NCBI RefSeq assembly: GCF_014193695.1
Contig: NZ_JACHZR010000005.1
Location: 124,001-188,000, forward strand
Direction of reading: 5' to 3'
From: Rhizobium sp. BK316
GTDB taxonomy: Bacteria > Pseudomonadota > Alphaproteobacteria > Rhizobiales > Rhizobiaceae
DNA length: 64,000 bases
The notes below the pieces were generated by a model that was not told where the DNA came from, did not search any database, and was given only the letters and a program-made list of their open reading frames with translations. The position numbers were made by a program, and so were the translations under genes. Positions within the stretch are counted from its first letter, which is position 1. Every line of letters starts with the position of its first letter. Of the stretch, positions 52,856 through 62,054 are shown in pieces.

Positions 52856-54016
52856 ATGGCAGCGTCCGAACCCTTCATTTTGTTCCGGGACGATACGACC
52901 GGCGAAGTCATGCTCTTCGCCGGCCCCGAAGATATCATCATCGCCCGCACGCGCGCAGAGTTCCTGCCGGCGCTCAAGCGGATGGAAGAGGCGCGAAAGG
53001 CCGGCAAATGGCTTGCCGGTTATATATCCTATGAGGCCGGCCATCTTTTCGAAGGAAAACTGGCCGGCTTTGCGCAAGAGAACCGGGAGACGCCACTGTT
53101 GCTGTTCGGCGTTTTCGATGCGCCGCAGCCGGATGATCATCCTCTCGCAAAACCGCGGCAACGCCTCGAAAACGAGGAGTTCCTGACGGCCCCGAAGGCG
53201 GGCTGGAATTTCCCTATATATAAAGAGCGTTTCGAACGCCTGCATCAGCATCTGCGCCTCGGCGATATCTATCAGGCCAACCTGACGATGCCGATCGAAG
53301 CCCGCTGGAGCGGCGATCCGCTCGCAGCCTTCTGGTCGCTGATCGACCGCCAGCCTGTGAAATACGGTGCGTTTGCCAATCTCGGCGGCCCCATCATTCT
53401 TTCCCGCTCTCCGGAACTGTTTTTCCGTACCGACGAGAATGGCTGGATCGAGACGCATCCCATGAAGGGCACGGCAAAGCGCGGTGCGACACCTGCCGAA
53501 GATGCCGAAATCGTCGAAGCCATGAGGACCGACATCAAGACGCAGGCGGAAAACCGCATGATCGTCGACCTCTTGCGCAACGATATCTCACGCATCACCG
53601 AAGTCGGTACGCTCGACGTTCCCAAACTCTTTGACATCGAGACCTATCCCACAGTCCACCAGATGGTGAGCCACGTGCAGGCGAAGCTCCTGCCCGATCT
53701 CTCCGTCAGCGACATATTCGCGGCGCTCTTCCCCTGCGGCTCGATCACAGGTGCGCCGAAGATACGCGCTATGGAAATTCTCCACGACCTCGAAGACACG
53801 CCGCGTGATGCCTATTGCGGCGCGATAGGCATGATCTCGCCCGGTGGCGCCATGCGCTTCTCCGTCGGCATCCGCACTATGACGCTGTTCGATAACGGCA
53901 AGGCCGTCTTCAACGTCGGAGGCGGCATCGTCTTCGATTCAACCGCCGAAGCCGAATATGAGGAATGCCTGCTCAAGGCCCGCTTCGCCGTCGGCGACCA
54001 AGGGATTGCCCGATGA
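52856..54016 (+). CDS. pabB: aminodeoxychorismate synthase component I
   Basis: A 386-residue chorismate-utilising enzyme. Diagnostic motifs are GDIYQANLT, HPMKGTAKRG, LLRNDISRI, PCGSITGAPKIRAMEIL and GGGIVFDSTAEAEYEE. It makes 4-amino-4-deoxychorismate for folate. The GTP-like N-terminal domain seems shortened compared with E. coli PabB (about 450 residues), as in other alphaproteobacteria. The stop overlaps the pabC start by 4 bp. Confidence 0.93.
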   Translation: MAASEPFILFRDDTTGEVMLFAGPEDIIIARTRAEFLPALKRMEEARKAGKWLAGYISYEAGHLFEGKLAGFAQENRETPLLLFGVFDAPQPDDHPLAKPRQRLENEEFLTAPKAGWNFPIYKERFERLHQHLRLGDIYQANLTMPIEARWSGDPLAAFWSLIDRQPVKYGAFANLGGPIILSRSPELFFRTDENGWIETHPMKGTAKRGATPAEDAEIVEAMRTDIKTQAENRMIVDLLRNDISRITEVGTLDVPKLFDIETYPTVHQMVSHVQAKLLPDLSVSDIFAALFPCGSITGAPKIRAMEILHDLEDTPRDAYCGAIGMISPGGAMRFSVGIRTMTLFDNGKAVFNVGGGIVFDSTAEAEYEECLLKARFAVGDQGIAR

Positions 54017-54642
54017 CGGATTTTTCGCTGATCGAAACGCTGCGCTGGCAACCGGACGAAGGGTTCATTCGCCTGCGCCTGCATCTCGCCCGCCTCTCCC
54101 GCTCCGCCCGCCGCATCGGTTTTCCCGAGCCGCTGGATGCGGCTGCCAAGTTGGAAGAAGCGCTGAAGGGGGAACGCGAACCGCGCCGTGTCAGGCTGAC
54201 GTTTGACCATCAGGGCCATATCGACGTTACCACGGCGCCCTTCGTCCCGCTTCCGCCCGACGCCGTCTGGACCCTTCGTATCTCGAACACCCGTGTCAAT
54301 TCCGCCGACAGGCTGCTGCGCATCAAGACCACGCGCCGTGACATCTACGAGGCCGCACGCGCCGAGTTCACACTGCAACAGGCGGATGAAGTCATCCTGC
54401 TCAACGAGCGGCAGGAAGTCTGCGAGGGAACCATCACATCCATTTTCCTTGATGACGGTACCGGCATTTTCACGACACCGCCGATCTCCTGCGGCCTACT
54501 CGCCGGCGTGCTGCGCACCGAGCTCATCTGCCAGCGCAAGGCCCACGTTGGCCGCATCACGCTTGATGATCTCGACAACGATGCGCTTTACGTTGGAAAT
54601 TCGCTGCGCGGCCTGATCCGCGCCACGCTGCAAAAGGACTGA
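54013..54642 (+). CDS. pabC: aminotransferase class IV, aminodeoxychorismate lyase-like
   Basis: A 209-residue PLP enzyme of the class IV fold. It retains the PLP Lys in LLRIKTTRRDIYE and a Glu-containing active loop in EVCEGTITSIFLD, with LLAGVLRTELI near the C-terminus. Fused context with pabB (ATGA overlap) indicates that it is the 4-amino-4-deoxychorismate lyase that completes p-aminobenzoate synthesis. ATG 54013 (MTDFSLIETL) is the start. Confidence 0.88.
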   Translation: MTDFSLIETLRWQPDEGFIRLRLHLARLSRSARRIGFPEPLDAAAKLEEALKGEREPRRVRLTFDHQGHIDVTTAPFVPLPPDAVWTLRISNTRVNSADRLLRIKTTRRDIYEAARAEFTLQQADEVILLNERQEVCEGTITSIFLDDGTGIFTTPPISCGLLAGVLRTELICQRKAHVGRITLDDLDNDALYVGNSLRGLIRATLQKD

Positions 54643-54644
54643 GC

Positions 54645-54929
54645 ATGTTTATCCTCTCCCTGACCTATGTGAAGCCGAACGAAGAGGCCGACAGGCACAT
54701 GGAGCCGCATATGGCATGGGTGAAGGAGGGGTATGCCAGGGGCTGGTTCCTTGCCTCCGGCCGCAAGGTGCCGCGCACCGGCGGCGTCATCCTCGCCGTC
54801 GGCGACCGCGCGTTGATCGAAACCTATGTGGCGGCCGATCCCTTCATCATTCATGGCGTTGCCGAATATGACGTCACCGAAGTCGCGCTGACCACGGTGA
54901 CCGAAGGGCTGGAGGCTTTGAAACGCTGA
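54645..54929 (+). CDS. YciI family protein
   Basis: A 94-residue YCII-domain protein: MFILSLTYVKPNEEADRHM at the start, HMAWVKEGYARGWFLASGRK with the conserved His, and ADPFIIHGVAEYDVTE. YciI has a ferredoxin-like fold with a putative His-Asp pair and unknown substrate. It lies 2 bp after pabC and is likely in the same operon. Confidence 0.9.
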   Translation: MFILSLTYVKPNEEADRHMEPHMAWVKEGYARGWFLASGRKVPRTGGVILAVGDRALIETYVAADPFIIHGVAEYDVTEVALTTVTEGLEALKR

Positions 54930-54975
54930 GCCGCAAACCGCGCCGGCTGGTTATCGGTCTCAAAAGGGAGCGGCG

Positions 54976-55833
54976 ATGAAACGTCCGTCTTATATGCCCT
55001 ATGACGGCTCGGCCCGACCCTTCACGATCGGCTTGATGCCGCTCGACCCTGTCCGCTGGATCGAACCCGACGACGATCTCAACCGCTACCTCGCGGAAAA
55101 GGCGCGGCTGGCAAACGAGCGCTTCGATGACATCTTCGTCGCTGAGGAAGGGACTGAAACGGCTCAGCTGGAGGCGCTGGATCTTCTCCTCGCGCACCTT
55201 GCCGGGCGGCATCCGGCAATGCACCGTCAGGATATTTCGGCTCTACCGCCTCTGTTCAAGGCCGGTTCGCTCGTTCAGGACGATCTCGTCCTCATGCGCC
55301 GCAAGGCCGATGGCTGGCATCTCGTTGCCGCCCACGTCGCCTTTCCCTCTTCGTGGTCGCTGCGCGAGAAGTTCGGCCGCCCGATGCACGAGATCCATGC
55401 CGATGTGCCCGGTTTCGGCGAAGGCACACGCAACGCTGCGCTCATCACCCGCATCTTCGATAGTCTGCGCGTTGCCCAGCCAGTCGAGCGGCTGAACTGG
55501 TCGATCAACACGACGGCCGATCTCTTCCTCCCCGTTTCGAAACATCGCCGGCCGCCTTACGCCGAAGCCTTCACGCTCGAAGAGCGTTTCGTCCGCGTCG
55601 AGCGCCAGACCCTGCACAAGCTTGCCGTCTCCGGCGATATCCTCTTCACCATCCGCATCTATATCGATCCGATCGCTGTGGTCGCCCGCCATCCGCGCGC
55701 GGCTGAGATCGCCGCACGTTTCGCCGATCAACTGGAAGCGCTCGACGAACATCAGGCCGCCTACAAGGGCCTGACGTTGCAACGAGACGAGCTCGTGCGG
55801 AAATTGCGGGCGCTTTGCAGCGCCGATATTTGA
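54976..55833 (+). CDS. heme-dependent oxidative N-demethylase-like (DUF3445) protein
   Basis: A 285-residue protein of the DUF3445 family, related to the alpha subunit of heme-dependent oxidative N-demethylases. Recognisable parts are FTIGLMPLDPVRWIEPDDDL, FPSSWSLREKFGRPMHEIHA, VERLNWSINTTADLFLP and the late LHKLAVSGDILFTIRIYIDP. The proposed heme-binding Lys/Asp region is around FVRVERQTLHKL. It may demethylate small amines. It is in the same rightward run as pabB-pabC-yciI, 46 bp after yciI. Confidence 0.85.
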   Translation: MKRPSYMPYDGSARPFTIGLMPLDPVRWIEPDDDLNRYLAEKARLANERFDDIFVAEEGTETAQLEALDLLLAHLAGRHPAMHRQDISALPPLFKAGSLVQDDLVLMRRKADGWHLVAAHVAFPSSWSLREKFGRPMHEIHADVPGFGEGTRNAALITRIFDSLRVAQPVERLNWSINTTADLFLPVSKHRRPPYAEAFTLEERFVRVERQTLHKLAVSGDILFTIRIYIDPIAVVARHPRAAEIAARFADQLEALDEHQAAYKGLTLQRDELVRKLRALCSADI

Positions 55834-55965
55834 CCTTTGCAGGGGGATCGCTCTTTATTGTGACGCCATTTTGTGATTAGAGCCGGTCACTTCGCGAGCT
55901 TCGCGGCATTTTCATATGAATTCTTTAGGCTAAAGGCCTTCGTTCCCTTCCAACAGGAGAAAAGA

Positions 55966-57411
55966 ATGACGGAACAGAACTATCCGGTATATGGCGAAAT
56001 TACCGGTCCGATCGTCATGATCGGCTTTGGCTCCATCGGCCGCGGCACGCTGCCCCTGATCGAGCGCCATTTCAAATTCGACAAGAGCCGGATGGTCGTC
56101 ATCGACCCGCGCACGGACGATGCCCACATTCTGGAAAAGCACGGCGTCAAGCACATTCAGGCATATGTGACGAAGGACAACTACAAGGAACTGCTGAAGC
56201 CGCTGCTGACCGAAGGCGAAGGCCAGGGCTTCTGCGTCAACCTCTCCGTCGATACCTCGTCGCTCGACATTATCAAGCTCTGCCGCAAGCTTGACGTGCT
56301 TTATATCGATACCGTCGTCGAGCCCTGGCTCGGCTTCTACTTCGACAAGGACATGAAGAACGAGGAGCGCACCAACTACGCTCTGCGCGAAACCGTTCGC
56401 AAGGAAAAGGCCAAGAACCCGGGCGGCACCACAGCCGTTTCCACCTGCGGCGCAAATCCGGGCATGGTCTCCTGGTTCGTCAAGCAGGCGCTGCTCAACC
56501 TCGCCAAGGATATCGGCTTGAAGTTCGACGAGCCGGGCCAGGACGACCGCGAAGAATGGGCAAAGCTCATGAAGAAGGTCGGCGTCAAGGGCATCCATAT
56601 CGCCGAACGCGACACGCAGCGCACCATCCATCCGAAGCCGCTCAACGTATTCTGGAACACCTGGTCGGTCGAAGGCTTCATCTCCGAAGGCCTGCAGCCG
56701 GCAGAACTCGGCTGGGGCACCCATGAAAACTGGATGCCGAAGAACGCCAAGAAGCACAAGAAGGGCTCCAAAGCCGCTATCTTCCTGGAGCAGCCCGGCG
56801 CCAACACCCGCGTACGCACCTGGTGCCCGACGCCCGGCCCTCAATACGGCTTCCTCGTCACTCACAACGAGTCGATCTCGATCGCCGATTTCTTCTCGGT
56901 AAGAGACAAGGACGGCGACGTCACCTATCGTCCGACCTGCCACTATGCCTACCATCCGGCCAATGACGCCGTTCTCTCGCTGCATGAGATGTTCGGCAAC
57001 GGCGGTACGGCACAGCCAGTCCATCACGTTCTCGATGAGAACGAATTGGTCGACGGCGTCGACGAGCTCGGCGTGCTGCTCTATGGCCACGACAAGAACG
57101 CCTACTGGTACGGTTCGCGCCTGTCGCTGGAAGAAACCCGCCGCATCGCTCCCTACCAGAATGCAACCGGCCTGCAGGTGACTTCTGCCGTTCTCGCCGG
57201 CATGGTCTGGGCTCTCGAAAACCCGAAGGCCGGCATCGTCGAAGCCGACGAGATGGATTACAGGCGCTGCCTCGAAGTGCAGCTGCCTTATCTCGGCCCG
57301 GTCGAAGGCCACTACACCGACTGGACCCCACTCGACGGTCGTCCGGGCCTGTTCCCGGAAGACATCGACACCAAGGATCCGTGGCAGTTCAAGAACATCC
57401 TCGTTCGCTGA
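55966..57411 (+). CDS. hss: homospermidine synthase
   Basis: A 481-residue NAD-dependent enzyme joining putrescine units into sym-homospermidine, a characteristic rhizobial polyamine. The Rossmann motif GFGSIGRGTLPL lies at the N-terminus, followed by DTVVEPWLGFYFDKD, TCGANPGMVSWFVKQAL and LGWGTHENWMPKNAKKHKKG. ATG 55966 (MTEQNYPVYG) follows AGGAGAAAAG; the frame opens 31 codons earlier. A strong terminator follows. Confidence 0.96.
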   Translation: MTEQNYPVYGEITGPIVMIGFGSIGRGTLPLIERHFKFDKSRMVVIDPRTDDAHILEKHGVKHIQAYVTKDNYKELLKPLLTEGEGQGFCVNLSVDTSSLDIIKLCRKLDVLYIDTVVEPWLGFYFDKDMKNEERTNYALRETVRKEKAKNPGGTTAVSTCGANPGMVSWFVKQALLNLAKDIGLKFDEPGQDDREEWAKLMKKVGVKGIHIAERDTQRTIHPKPLNVFWNTWSVEGFISEGLQPAELGWGTHENWMPKNAKKHKKGSKAAIFLEQPGANTRVRTWCPTPGPQYGFLVTHNESISIADFFSVRDKDGDVTYRPTCHYAYHPANDAVLSLHEMFGNGGTAQPVHHVLDENELVDGVDELGVLLYGHDKNAYWYGSRLSLEETRRIAPYQNATGLQVTSAVLAGMVWALENPKAGIVEADEMDYRRCLEVQLPYLGPVEGHYTDWTPLDGRPGLFPEDIDTKDPWQFKNILVR

Positions 57412-57434
57412 GTCCTGTCGTAATGCTTTCGAAG

Positions 57435-57460
57435 ATGCCCGCTGCAAGGCGGGCATTTTT
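57435..57460 (+). terminator. rho-independent terminator after homospermidine synthase
   Basis: ATGCCCGC (57435-57442) pairs perfectly with GCGGGCAT (57449-57456) over a TGCAAG loop and is followed by TTTTT. Confidence 0.85.
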
Positions 57461-57584
57461 GTAACGCCTGCTGTCTAAATGCCGGTCGTCTGCCGCCGAA
57501 GGCTTGCCTTCGCAGAAGGCCCGCGCCATGTTTTTGGCGGACTGTTGCGGATAGTTTCCGCCTAGATTCGCCGGGAGAAGCCCT

Positions 57585-57953
57585 ATGAAAATCAGAACTG
57601 GTCTCGTTCTTGTGGTTGCATCGGCAGCTCTTGCCGCCTGTGTCTCCTCCGGCCCGCGCCCCCTCCCCGTCGCGTCAGGACCCGCTCCCGCCGGTGTCGA
57701 AGGAACCTGGGCCGATCCGAACGGTATCGTCTCCACCTTCCAGGGCGGCACCTTCACCACGCGCACGACTGACAGCAACCAGCTTCTGGCCTCCGGCACC
57801 TATATCAAAACCTCGCCATCGCTGGTGGAAATCAACATGACTTCGCTGGTTCGCAACACCCAGTCGAAGGTCAATTGCGCCCTCGTCACGACAAGCCAGC
57901 TAAACTGCACCTCGGATGCCGGCGCGCAGTTCGTCCTGACGCGCCGCAGCTGA
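57585..57953 (+). CDS. omp10: outer membrane lipoprotein Omp10 homologue
   Basis: A 122-residue lipoprotein with lipobox LAAC at Cys19. The mature part matches the Omp10 pattern known from Brucella: GVEGTWADPNGIVSTFQGG, FTTRTTDSNQLL, SLVEINMTSLVRNTQSKVNC and QLNCTSDAGAQFVLTRR. It is an exposed outer membrane lipoprotein of unknown mechanism, important for surface integrity in Brucella. It has its own upstream region after the hss terminator. Confidence 0.93.
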   Translation: MKIRTGLVLVVASAALAACVSSGPRPLPVASGPAPAGVEGTWADPNGIVSTFQGGTFTTRTTDSNQLLASGTYIKTSPSLVEINMTSLVRNTQSKVNCALVTTSQLNCTSDAGAQFVLTRRS

Positions 57954-57982
57954 AAAGAGCAGATGGGCGTGGGCTAAGCACT

Positions 57983-58303
57983 ATGCGGGCTTTCGCCGGT
58001 TACCTTGCCCTGTTGCTCGCAACGCCGCTTGCGGCACTTGCCGTCGTCTTACCGGTCAACGTCTATCGTGCACAGGGCATCGCCGCTCCCGATTGCGACG
58101 GGCCGCTGCAGGTGCTGATCTTCGCCTTGCCGGCAGTCCTGATCTATGGCGCAGGCGCATTCCTTGCCTATCGGGCCGGTCGGCGCTCTCACCGCGTCGT
58201 CTCCCTTCTTTGCTTGATCATCGCGCTCGCCACACTTCCCAACATCGCAGAGGCCGCGCACGAACTCTACCGAAACGTCGCCGACCACGAATGCGTGGGA
58301 TAG
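57983..58303 (+). CDS. small membrane protein of unknown function
   Basis: A 106-residue protein with three hydrophobic segments (AGYLALLLATPLAALAVVL, LIFALPAVLIYGAGAFLAY and VVSLLCLIIALATLPNIA) and a charged loop RAGRRSHR. Two cysteines (PDCDG and DHECVG) flank the membrane part. I do not recognise the family. ATG 57983 (MRAFAGYLALLL) is chosen as the hydrophobic start. It lies 29 bp after omp10 and may share its transcript. Confidence 0.65.
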   Translation: MRAFAGYLALLLATPLAALAVVLPVNVYRAQGIAAPDCDGPLQVLIFALPAVLIYGAGAFLAYRAGRRSHRVVSLLCLIIALATLPNIAEAAHELYRNVADHECVG

Positions 58304-58477
58304 CCAGTCGGCTTTTTTGCCCACCTCCCCTTGGAAAGCGCCTCCCTTGGCCCAGCTTTCCCTTGCGGCCGTGCATCGTCTGATGGAACATCCGCACGCC
58401 GGGAAACTGCCCCGACGAACTATGGAAGGGATCGGCGAAGATCAGGGGGATCTTCGCCCTCAATCAGGAGAACAGGG

Positions 58478-60406
58478 ATGACGAAGTCTTTCAGCTTCGG
58501 TCTTTTGACAGCGTCTATTCTGGCGCTGAGCACAAGCGCCGCATTTGCAGATTACGAACTCAATATTCTTCATATCAACGATTTCCACTCGCGCATCGAA
58601 TCGATCAACAAGTTCGATTCCACGTGCTCTGCCGAGGAAGAAGGCAAGAACGAGTGCTTCGGCGGAGCCGCACGGCTGAAGGTCGCCATCGACCAGCGCC
58701 GCCAAGCCTTGACAGGTAAAAACACGCTGCTGCTCAACGCCGGCGACAACTTCCAGGGTTCGCTCTTCTACACGACCTACAAGGGCGCAGCTGAAGCCGA
58801 AATGCTGAACCTCATGAAGTTCGACGCCATGACGGTCGGCAATCATGAATTCGACGACAGCGAGGATGGGCTCGCAACCTTCCTCGACAAGGTGCAATTC
58901 CCGGTCGTCACCGCCAACGTCAAGGCAAGTGCCGCCTCCAAGATCGGCGACCGCGTCAAGCCTTCCCTCGTGCTTGATGTCGGCGGTCAGAAGATCGGCA
59001 TCGTCGGCGCCGTCACCAACGATACGCCGGAGCTTTCCTCGCCCGGCCCGAACGTGACGATTGCCGATGACATCAAGAGCATCACGGCAGAGGTCGAGAA
59101 ACTGAAGGGCGAAGGCGTCAATAAGATCATTGCGCTCACCCATGTCGGCTACCCGCGCGACCTTGCCCTGATTGCCAAGATCCCCGATGTCGACGTGGTC
59201 GTTGGCGGCCATTCGCACAGCCTGCTCTCGAACACCGACCCGAAGGCCGAAGGCCCCTACCCGACAATGGTCGACAACCCCGGCGGCTACAAGGTGCCGG
59301 TAGTGCAGGCAGCCTCCTACAGCAAGTATCTCGGCGATCTCGTCGTGAACTTCGATGACAACGGCGTCGTCAAGGATGCCAAGGGCGATCCCATCCTGAT
59401 CGATTCCTCCTTCACACCCGATCCGGCCGTCGCGGCACGCATTGTCGAACTGGCAAAGCCGATTGAAGAACTGCGCAAGAAGGTGATCGGCTCCTCCGAA
59501 GGCCCGATCGAAGGCGACCGCAAGGTCTGCCGCGCCAAGGAATGCTCGATGGGCAATCTGGTGGCCGACGCCATGCTCGACCGCACCAGGAACCAGGGCG
59601 TGACCATCGCCATCCAGAACGGCGGCGGCCTGCGCGCTTCCATCGATGGCGGCGACGTCACGCAAGGCGAAGTCATCACCGTGCTGCCCTTCCAGAATAC
59701 GCTTGCAACCTTCGAGTTGACGGGCGCCGACATCGTCAAGGCGCTTGAGAACGGCGTTAGCCAGGTTGATCAGGGCGCCGGTCGTTTCCCACAGGTCGCC
59801 GGCCTGAAATTCTCCTTCGACCAGTCGAAGCCGGTCGGCAGCCGCGTCAGCGACGTCCAGGTCAAGGACGGCGACAGCTTCGTGCCGATCGACAATGCAA
59901 AGACCTACAGCGTTGCCACCAACAATTTCATGCGCGCCGGCGGCGACGGTTATGTCGCCTTCAAGGATGGCCAGAATGCCTATGACTACGGTCCGGACCT
60001 AGCCGATGTGACCGCCGAATATATCGCTGCGCATTCGCCGTATAAGCCCTATACGGACGGCCGCGTCACCGAAATCGCGCAGGCGGCACCCGCTCCCTCC
60101 ACCGAGCCGGCTCCTGCACCGGCTCCTTCTAGCGAACCGGCCCCCGCCCCTACAGCGCCAGCCCCTTCGGCTGAACCGGCTCCGACACCGGCGCCCGCCG
60201 CCCCTGCTCCGGCGACACCGGCGCCGGCAACCTCCGCACCATCAACACCTTCGACCCACGTCATCGTTGCCGGCGATACTCTCTGGGATCTCGCCAAAAC
60301 CTTCTATGGCGACGGCGCCGAATGGCGCAGATTGTCCGAAGCCAACGGCAGCCCGAACCCGCGTCATCTGCGGATCGGCGAGGAAATCCAGGTTCCGGCC
60401 AAGTAA
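58478..60406 (+). CDS. 5'-nucleotidase/UshA-like metallophosphatase with C-terminal LysM
   Basis: A 642-residue exported protein with a signal peptide (FSFGLLTASILALSTSAAFA). The calcineurin-like catalytic domain has the metal motifs ILHINDFHSRIES, NAGDNFQGSLF, VGNHEFDDSEDGL and VVGGHSHSLL. The 5'-nucleotidase C-terminal substrate domain follows (IAIQNGGGLRASIDGG, VATNNFMRAGGDGY). After a Pro/Ala-rich linker of about 60 residues comes a LysM domain (IVAGDTLWDLAKTFYGDG, then LRIGEEIQVP) that should bind peptidoglycan. It likely salvages extracellular nucleotides while tethered to the wall. Confidence 0.93.
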   Translation: MTKSFSFGLLTASILALSTSAAFADYELNILHINDFHSRIESINKFDSTCSAEEEGKNECFGGAARLKVAIDQRRQALTGKNTLLLNAGDNFQGSLFYTTYKGAAEAEMLNLMKFDAMTVGNHEFDDSEDGLATFLDKVQFPVVTANVKASAASKIGDRVKPSLVLDVGGQKIGIVGAVTNDTPELSSPGPNVTIADDIKSITAEVEKLKGEGVNKIIALTHVGYPRDLALIAKIPDVDVVVGGHSHSLLSNTDPKAEGPYPTMVDNPGGYKVPVVQAASYSKYLGDLVVNFDDNGVVKDAKGDPILIDSSFTPDPAVAARIVELAKPIEELRKKVIGSSEGPIEGDRKVCRAKECSMGNLVADAMLDRTRNQGVTIAIQNGGGLRASIDGGDVTQGEVITVLPFQNTLATFELTGADIVKALENGVSQVDQGAGRFPQVAGLKFSFDQSKPVGSRVSDVQVKDGDSFVPIDNAKTYSVATNNFMRAGGDGYVAFKDGQNAYDYGPDLADVTAEYIAAHSPYKPYTDGRVTEIAQAAPAPSTEPAPAPAPSSEPAPAPTAPAPSAEPAPTPAPAAPAPATPAPATSAPSTPSTHVIVAGDTLWDLAKTFYGDGAEWRRLSEANGSPNPRHLRIGEEIQVPAK

Positions 60407-60428
60407 GACGATTTGTCCCGATCATGAG

Positions 60429-60465
60429 AGCCGGTCCGGGGTTCCCCGGGCCGGCTTTTCTTCTT
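60429..60465 (+). terminator. strong rho-independent terminator
   Basis: A 12-bp GC-rich stem (AGCCGG-T-CCGGG at 60429-60440 against CCCGG-G-CCGGCT at 60445-60456, one G-U pair) with a short loop is followed by TTTTCTTCTT. It ends the 5'-nucleotidase transcript. Confidence 0.85.
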
Positions 60466-60533
60466 ATAGGGTGAACCGTGATCGGCCGGCTGCGTATGAG
60501 CCGGCGAGACACGAAAAGCGCGTTGGGGCAAGA

Positions 60534-61565
60534 ATGACAGATACTTCACTCCGCCCGGCGGACCATCCCGCCGTCAAATTCGGCAAGGTCGGCGTCCTGC
60601 TGGTCAATCTTGGCACGCCTGACGGCACCGATTATACGTCCATGCGCCGCTACCTGCGCGAATTCCTGACCGACAAACGCGTCATCGAATGGTCGCCCTG
60701 GAAGTGGTACCCGATCCTGTTCGGCATCGTCCTCAACACGCGCCCGCAAAAGGTCGGCAAGGCCTATGAGACGATCTGGAACAAGGATCTGAACGAAAGC
60801 TGGCTGCGCACCTATACCCGCAACCAGTCCGACTTCATGGCTGAACGCCTGAAGGACCTGCCCAACGTCAAGGTCGATTGGGCGATGCGCTACGGAACCC
60901 CATCGATCCCCTCGCGCATCGAAGCGCTGAAGGACGAAGGTTGCGACCGCATCCTGCTCTTTCCGCTCTATCCGCAATATGCGGCCGCCACCACGGCAAC
61001 CGTCAACGACAAGGCCTTCCAGAAGCTGCTCGCCATGCGCTGGCAGCCGGCGCTGCGCACGGTGCCGGATTATCACGACGACGAGACCTATATCGAAGCG
61101 CTCGCAAAATCCGTCGAGCAGCATCTCGCTACTCTCGACTGGAAGCCGGAGATGCTGCTTGCCTCCTTCCACGGCATTCCACTCTCCTATTCCCAGCAGG
61201 GCGATCCCTATTACTGTCAGTGCCAGAAAACCGGCCGCCTGTTGCGTGAGCGTCTAGGGCTCACGAAAGAGAACTTCATGGTCACCTTCCAATCCCGCTT
61301 CGGACCGGAAGAATGGCTGCAGCCCTATACCGACAAGACCGTCGAGAAGCTGGCGCAGGACGGCGTCAAGCGCATCGCCGTCATGAACCCCGGCTTCGTT
61401 TCCGACTGTCTGGAGACGCTGGAGGAGATCGCGGAACAGGCCGCCCATTCTTTCAAGCACAATGGCGGCGAGCACTTCACGCATATTCCCTGCCTGAATG
61501 ACAGCGAGGACGGCATGCAGGTGCTGGAGAAGGTCGTGCGTCGCGAGCTGTTGGGCTGGGCATGA
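60534..61565 (+). CDS. hemH: ferrochelatase
   Basis: A 343-residue enzyme inserting Fe2+ into protoporphyrin IX in the last step of heme synthesis. It has KVGVLLVNLGTPDGTDYTSM, MRYGTPSIPSRIEAL, LLASFHGIPLSYSQQGDPY with the active-site His, and VMNPGFVSDCLETLEEIAEQ with the Glu. There are Cys residues in CQCQKTGR that in some bacteria hold an iron-sulfur cluster near the C-terminus, but here only part of the pattern is present. ATG 60534 (MTDTSLRPADH) starts the family sequence. Confidence 0.96.
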   Translation: MTDTSLRPADHPAVKFGKVGVLLVNLGTPDGTDYTSMRRYLREFLTDKRVIEWSPWKWYPILFGIVLNTRPQKVGKAYETIWNKDLNESWLRTYTRNQSDFMAERLKDLPNVKVDWAMRYGTPSIPSRIEALKDEGCDRILLFPLYPQYAAATTATVNDKAFQKLLAMRWQPALRTVPDYHDDETYIEALAKSVEQHLATLDWKPEMLLASFHGIPLSYSQQGDPYYCQCQKTGRLLRERLGLTKENFMVTFQSRFGPEEWLQPYTDKTVEKLAQDGVKRIAVMNPGFVSDCLETLEEIAEQAAHSFKHNGGEHFTHIPCLNDSEDGMQVLEKVVRRELLGWA

Positions 61566-61706
61566 TCAGCCTGGCGGCAGATTTTCTGGCGCACTGCAAT
61601 AGATAAAGACGTCCTTCGCCCCAGATCTACGGAAGGGCCGAAGCCAGCGACCGCAACTGCGGTGCGCAGGTTCCCGGTCTGAGGCTTATTCATCTGGACG
61701 TATTTC

Positions 61707-61970
61707 ATGACTGCAGGTTTCAGAAAATTGATTGTCTTTGCCTGTGTGCTTGTCATTGCGGGTGGCGGTTATCTCGCTTGGGAGCAATATCAACGGATGC
61801 ATCGCGGCGGGCCACCCAAGGGCATCGTCGGTCAGGTGGCCTGCCAGCTCCGCCTGCGCGACGTCAAGGCCAGCAATCTGAGCCCGGACGATCAGCCATT
61901 CCTCACAAATTGCCTGATGGGCGGCTACATCACAAAGAGCGACCTGGACGACGTCGGCCTATCACCCTGA
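61707..61970 (+). CDS. small membrane-anchored protein of unknown function
   Basis: An 87-residue protein with one N-terminal hydrophobic segment (LIVFACVLVIAGGGYLAW) followed by a basic turn (RMHRGGPPKG) and a compact C-terminal part with two cysteines (VACQL and LTNCLMGGYI). I do not recognise its family. It is probably periplasmic and membrane-tethered. It lies between hemH and the SPFH gene without overlap. Confidence 0.6.
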   Translation: MTAGFRKLIVFACVLVIAGGGYLAWEQYQRMHRGGPPKGIVGQVACQLRLRDVKASNLSPDDQPFLTNCLMGGYITKSDLDDVGLSP

Positions 61971-62054
61971 TTTGACAGGCGAGACCCGTCATTCCGTCCT
62001 TGCAAAGAACGTGCTAATTCACCACGTCAGATAGGTGGGGTGAGGGAGGAATAC

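Noticed and set aside
55930..57456. 508-residue minus-strand frame opposite homospermidine synthase
   Set aside because: The opposite frame encodes an unmistakable enzyme; this one is a shadow with no family motifs and no ribosome site.
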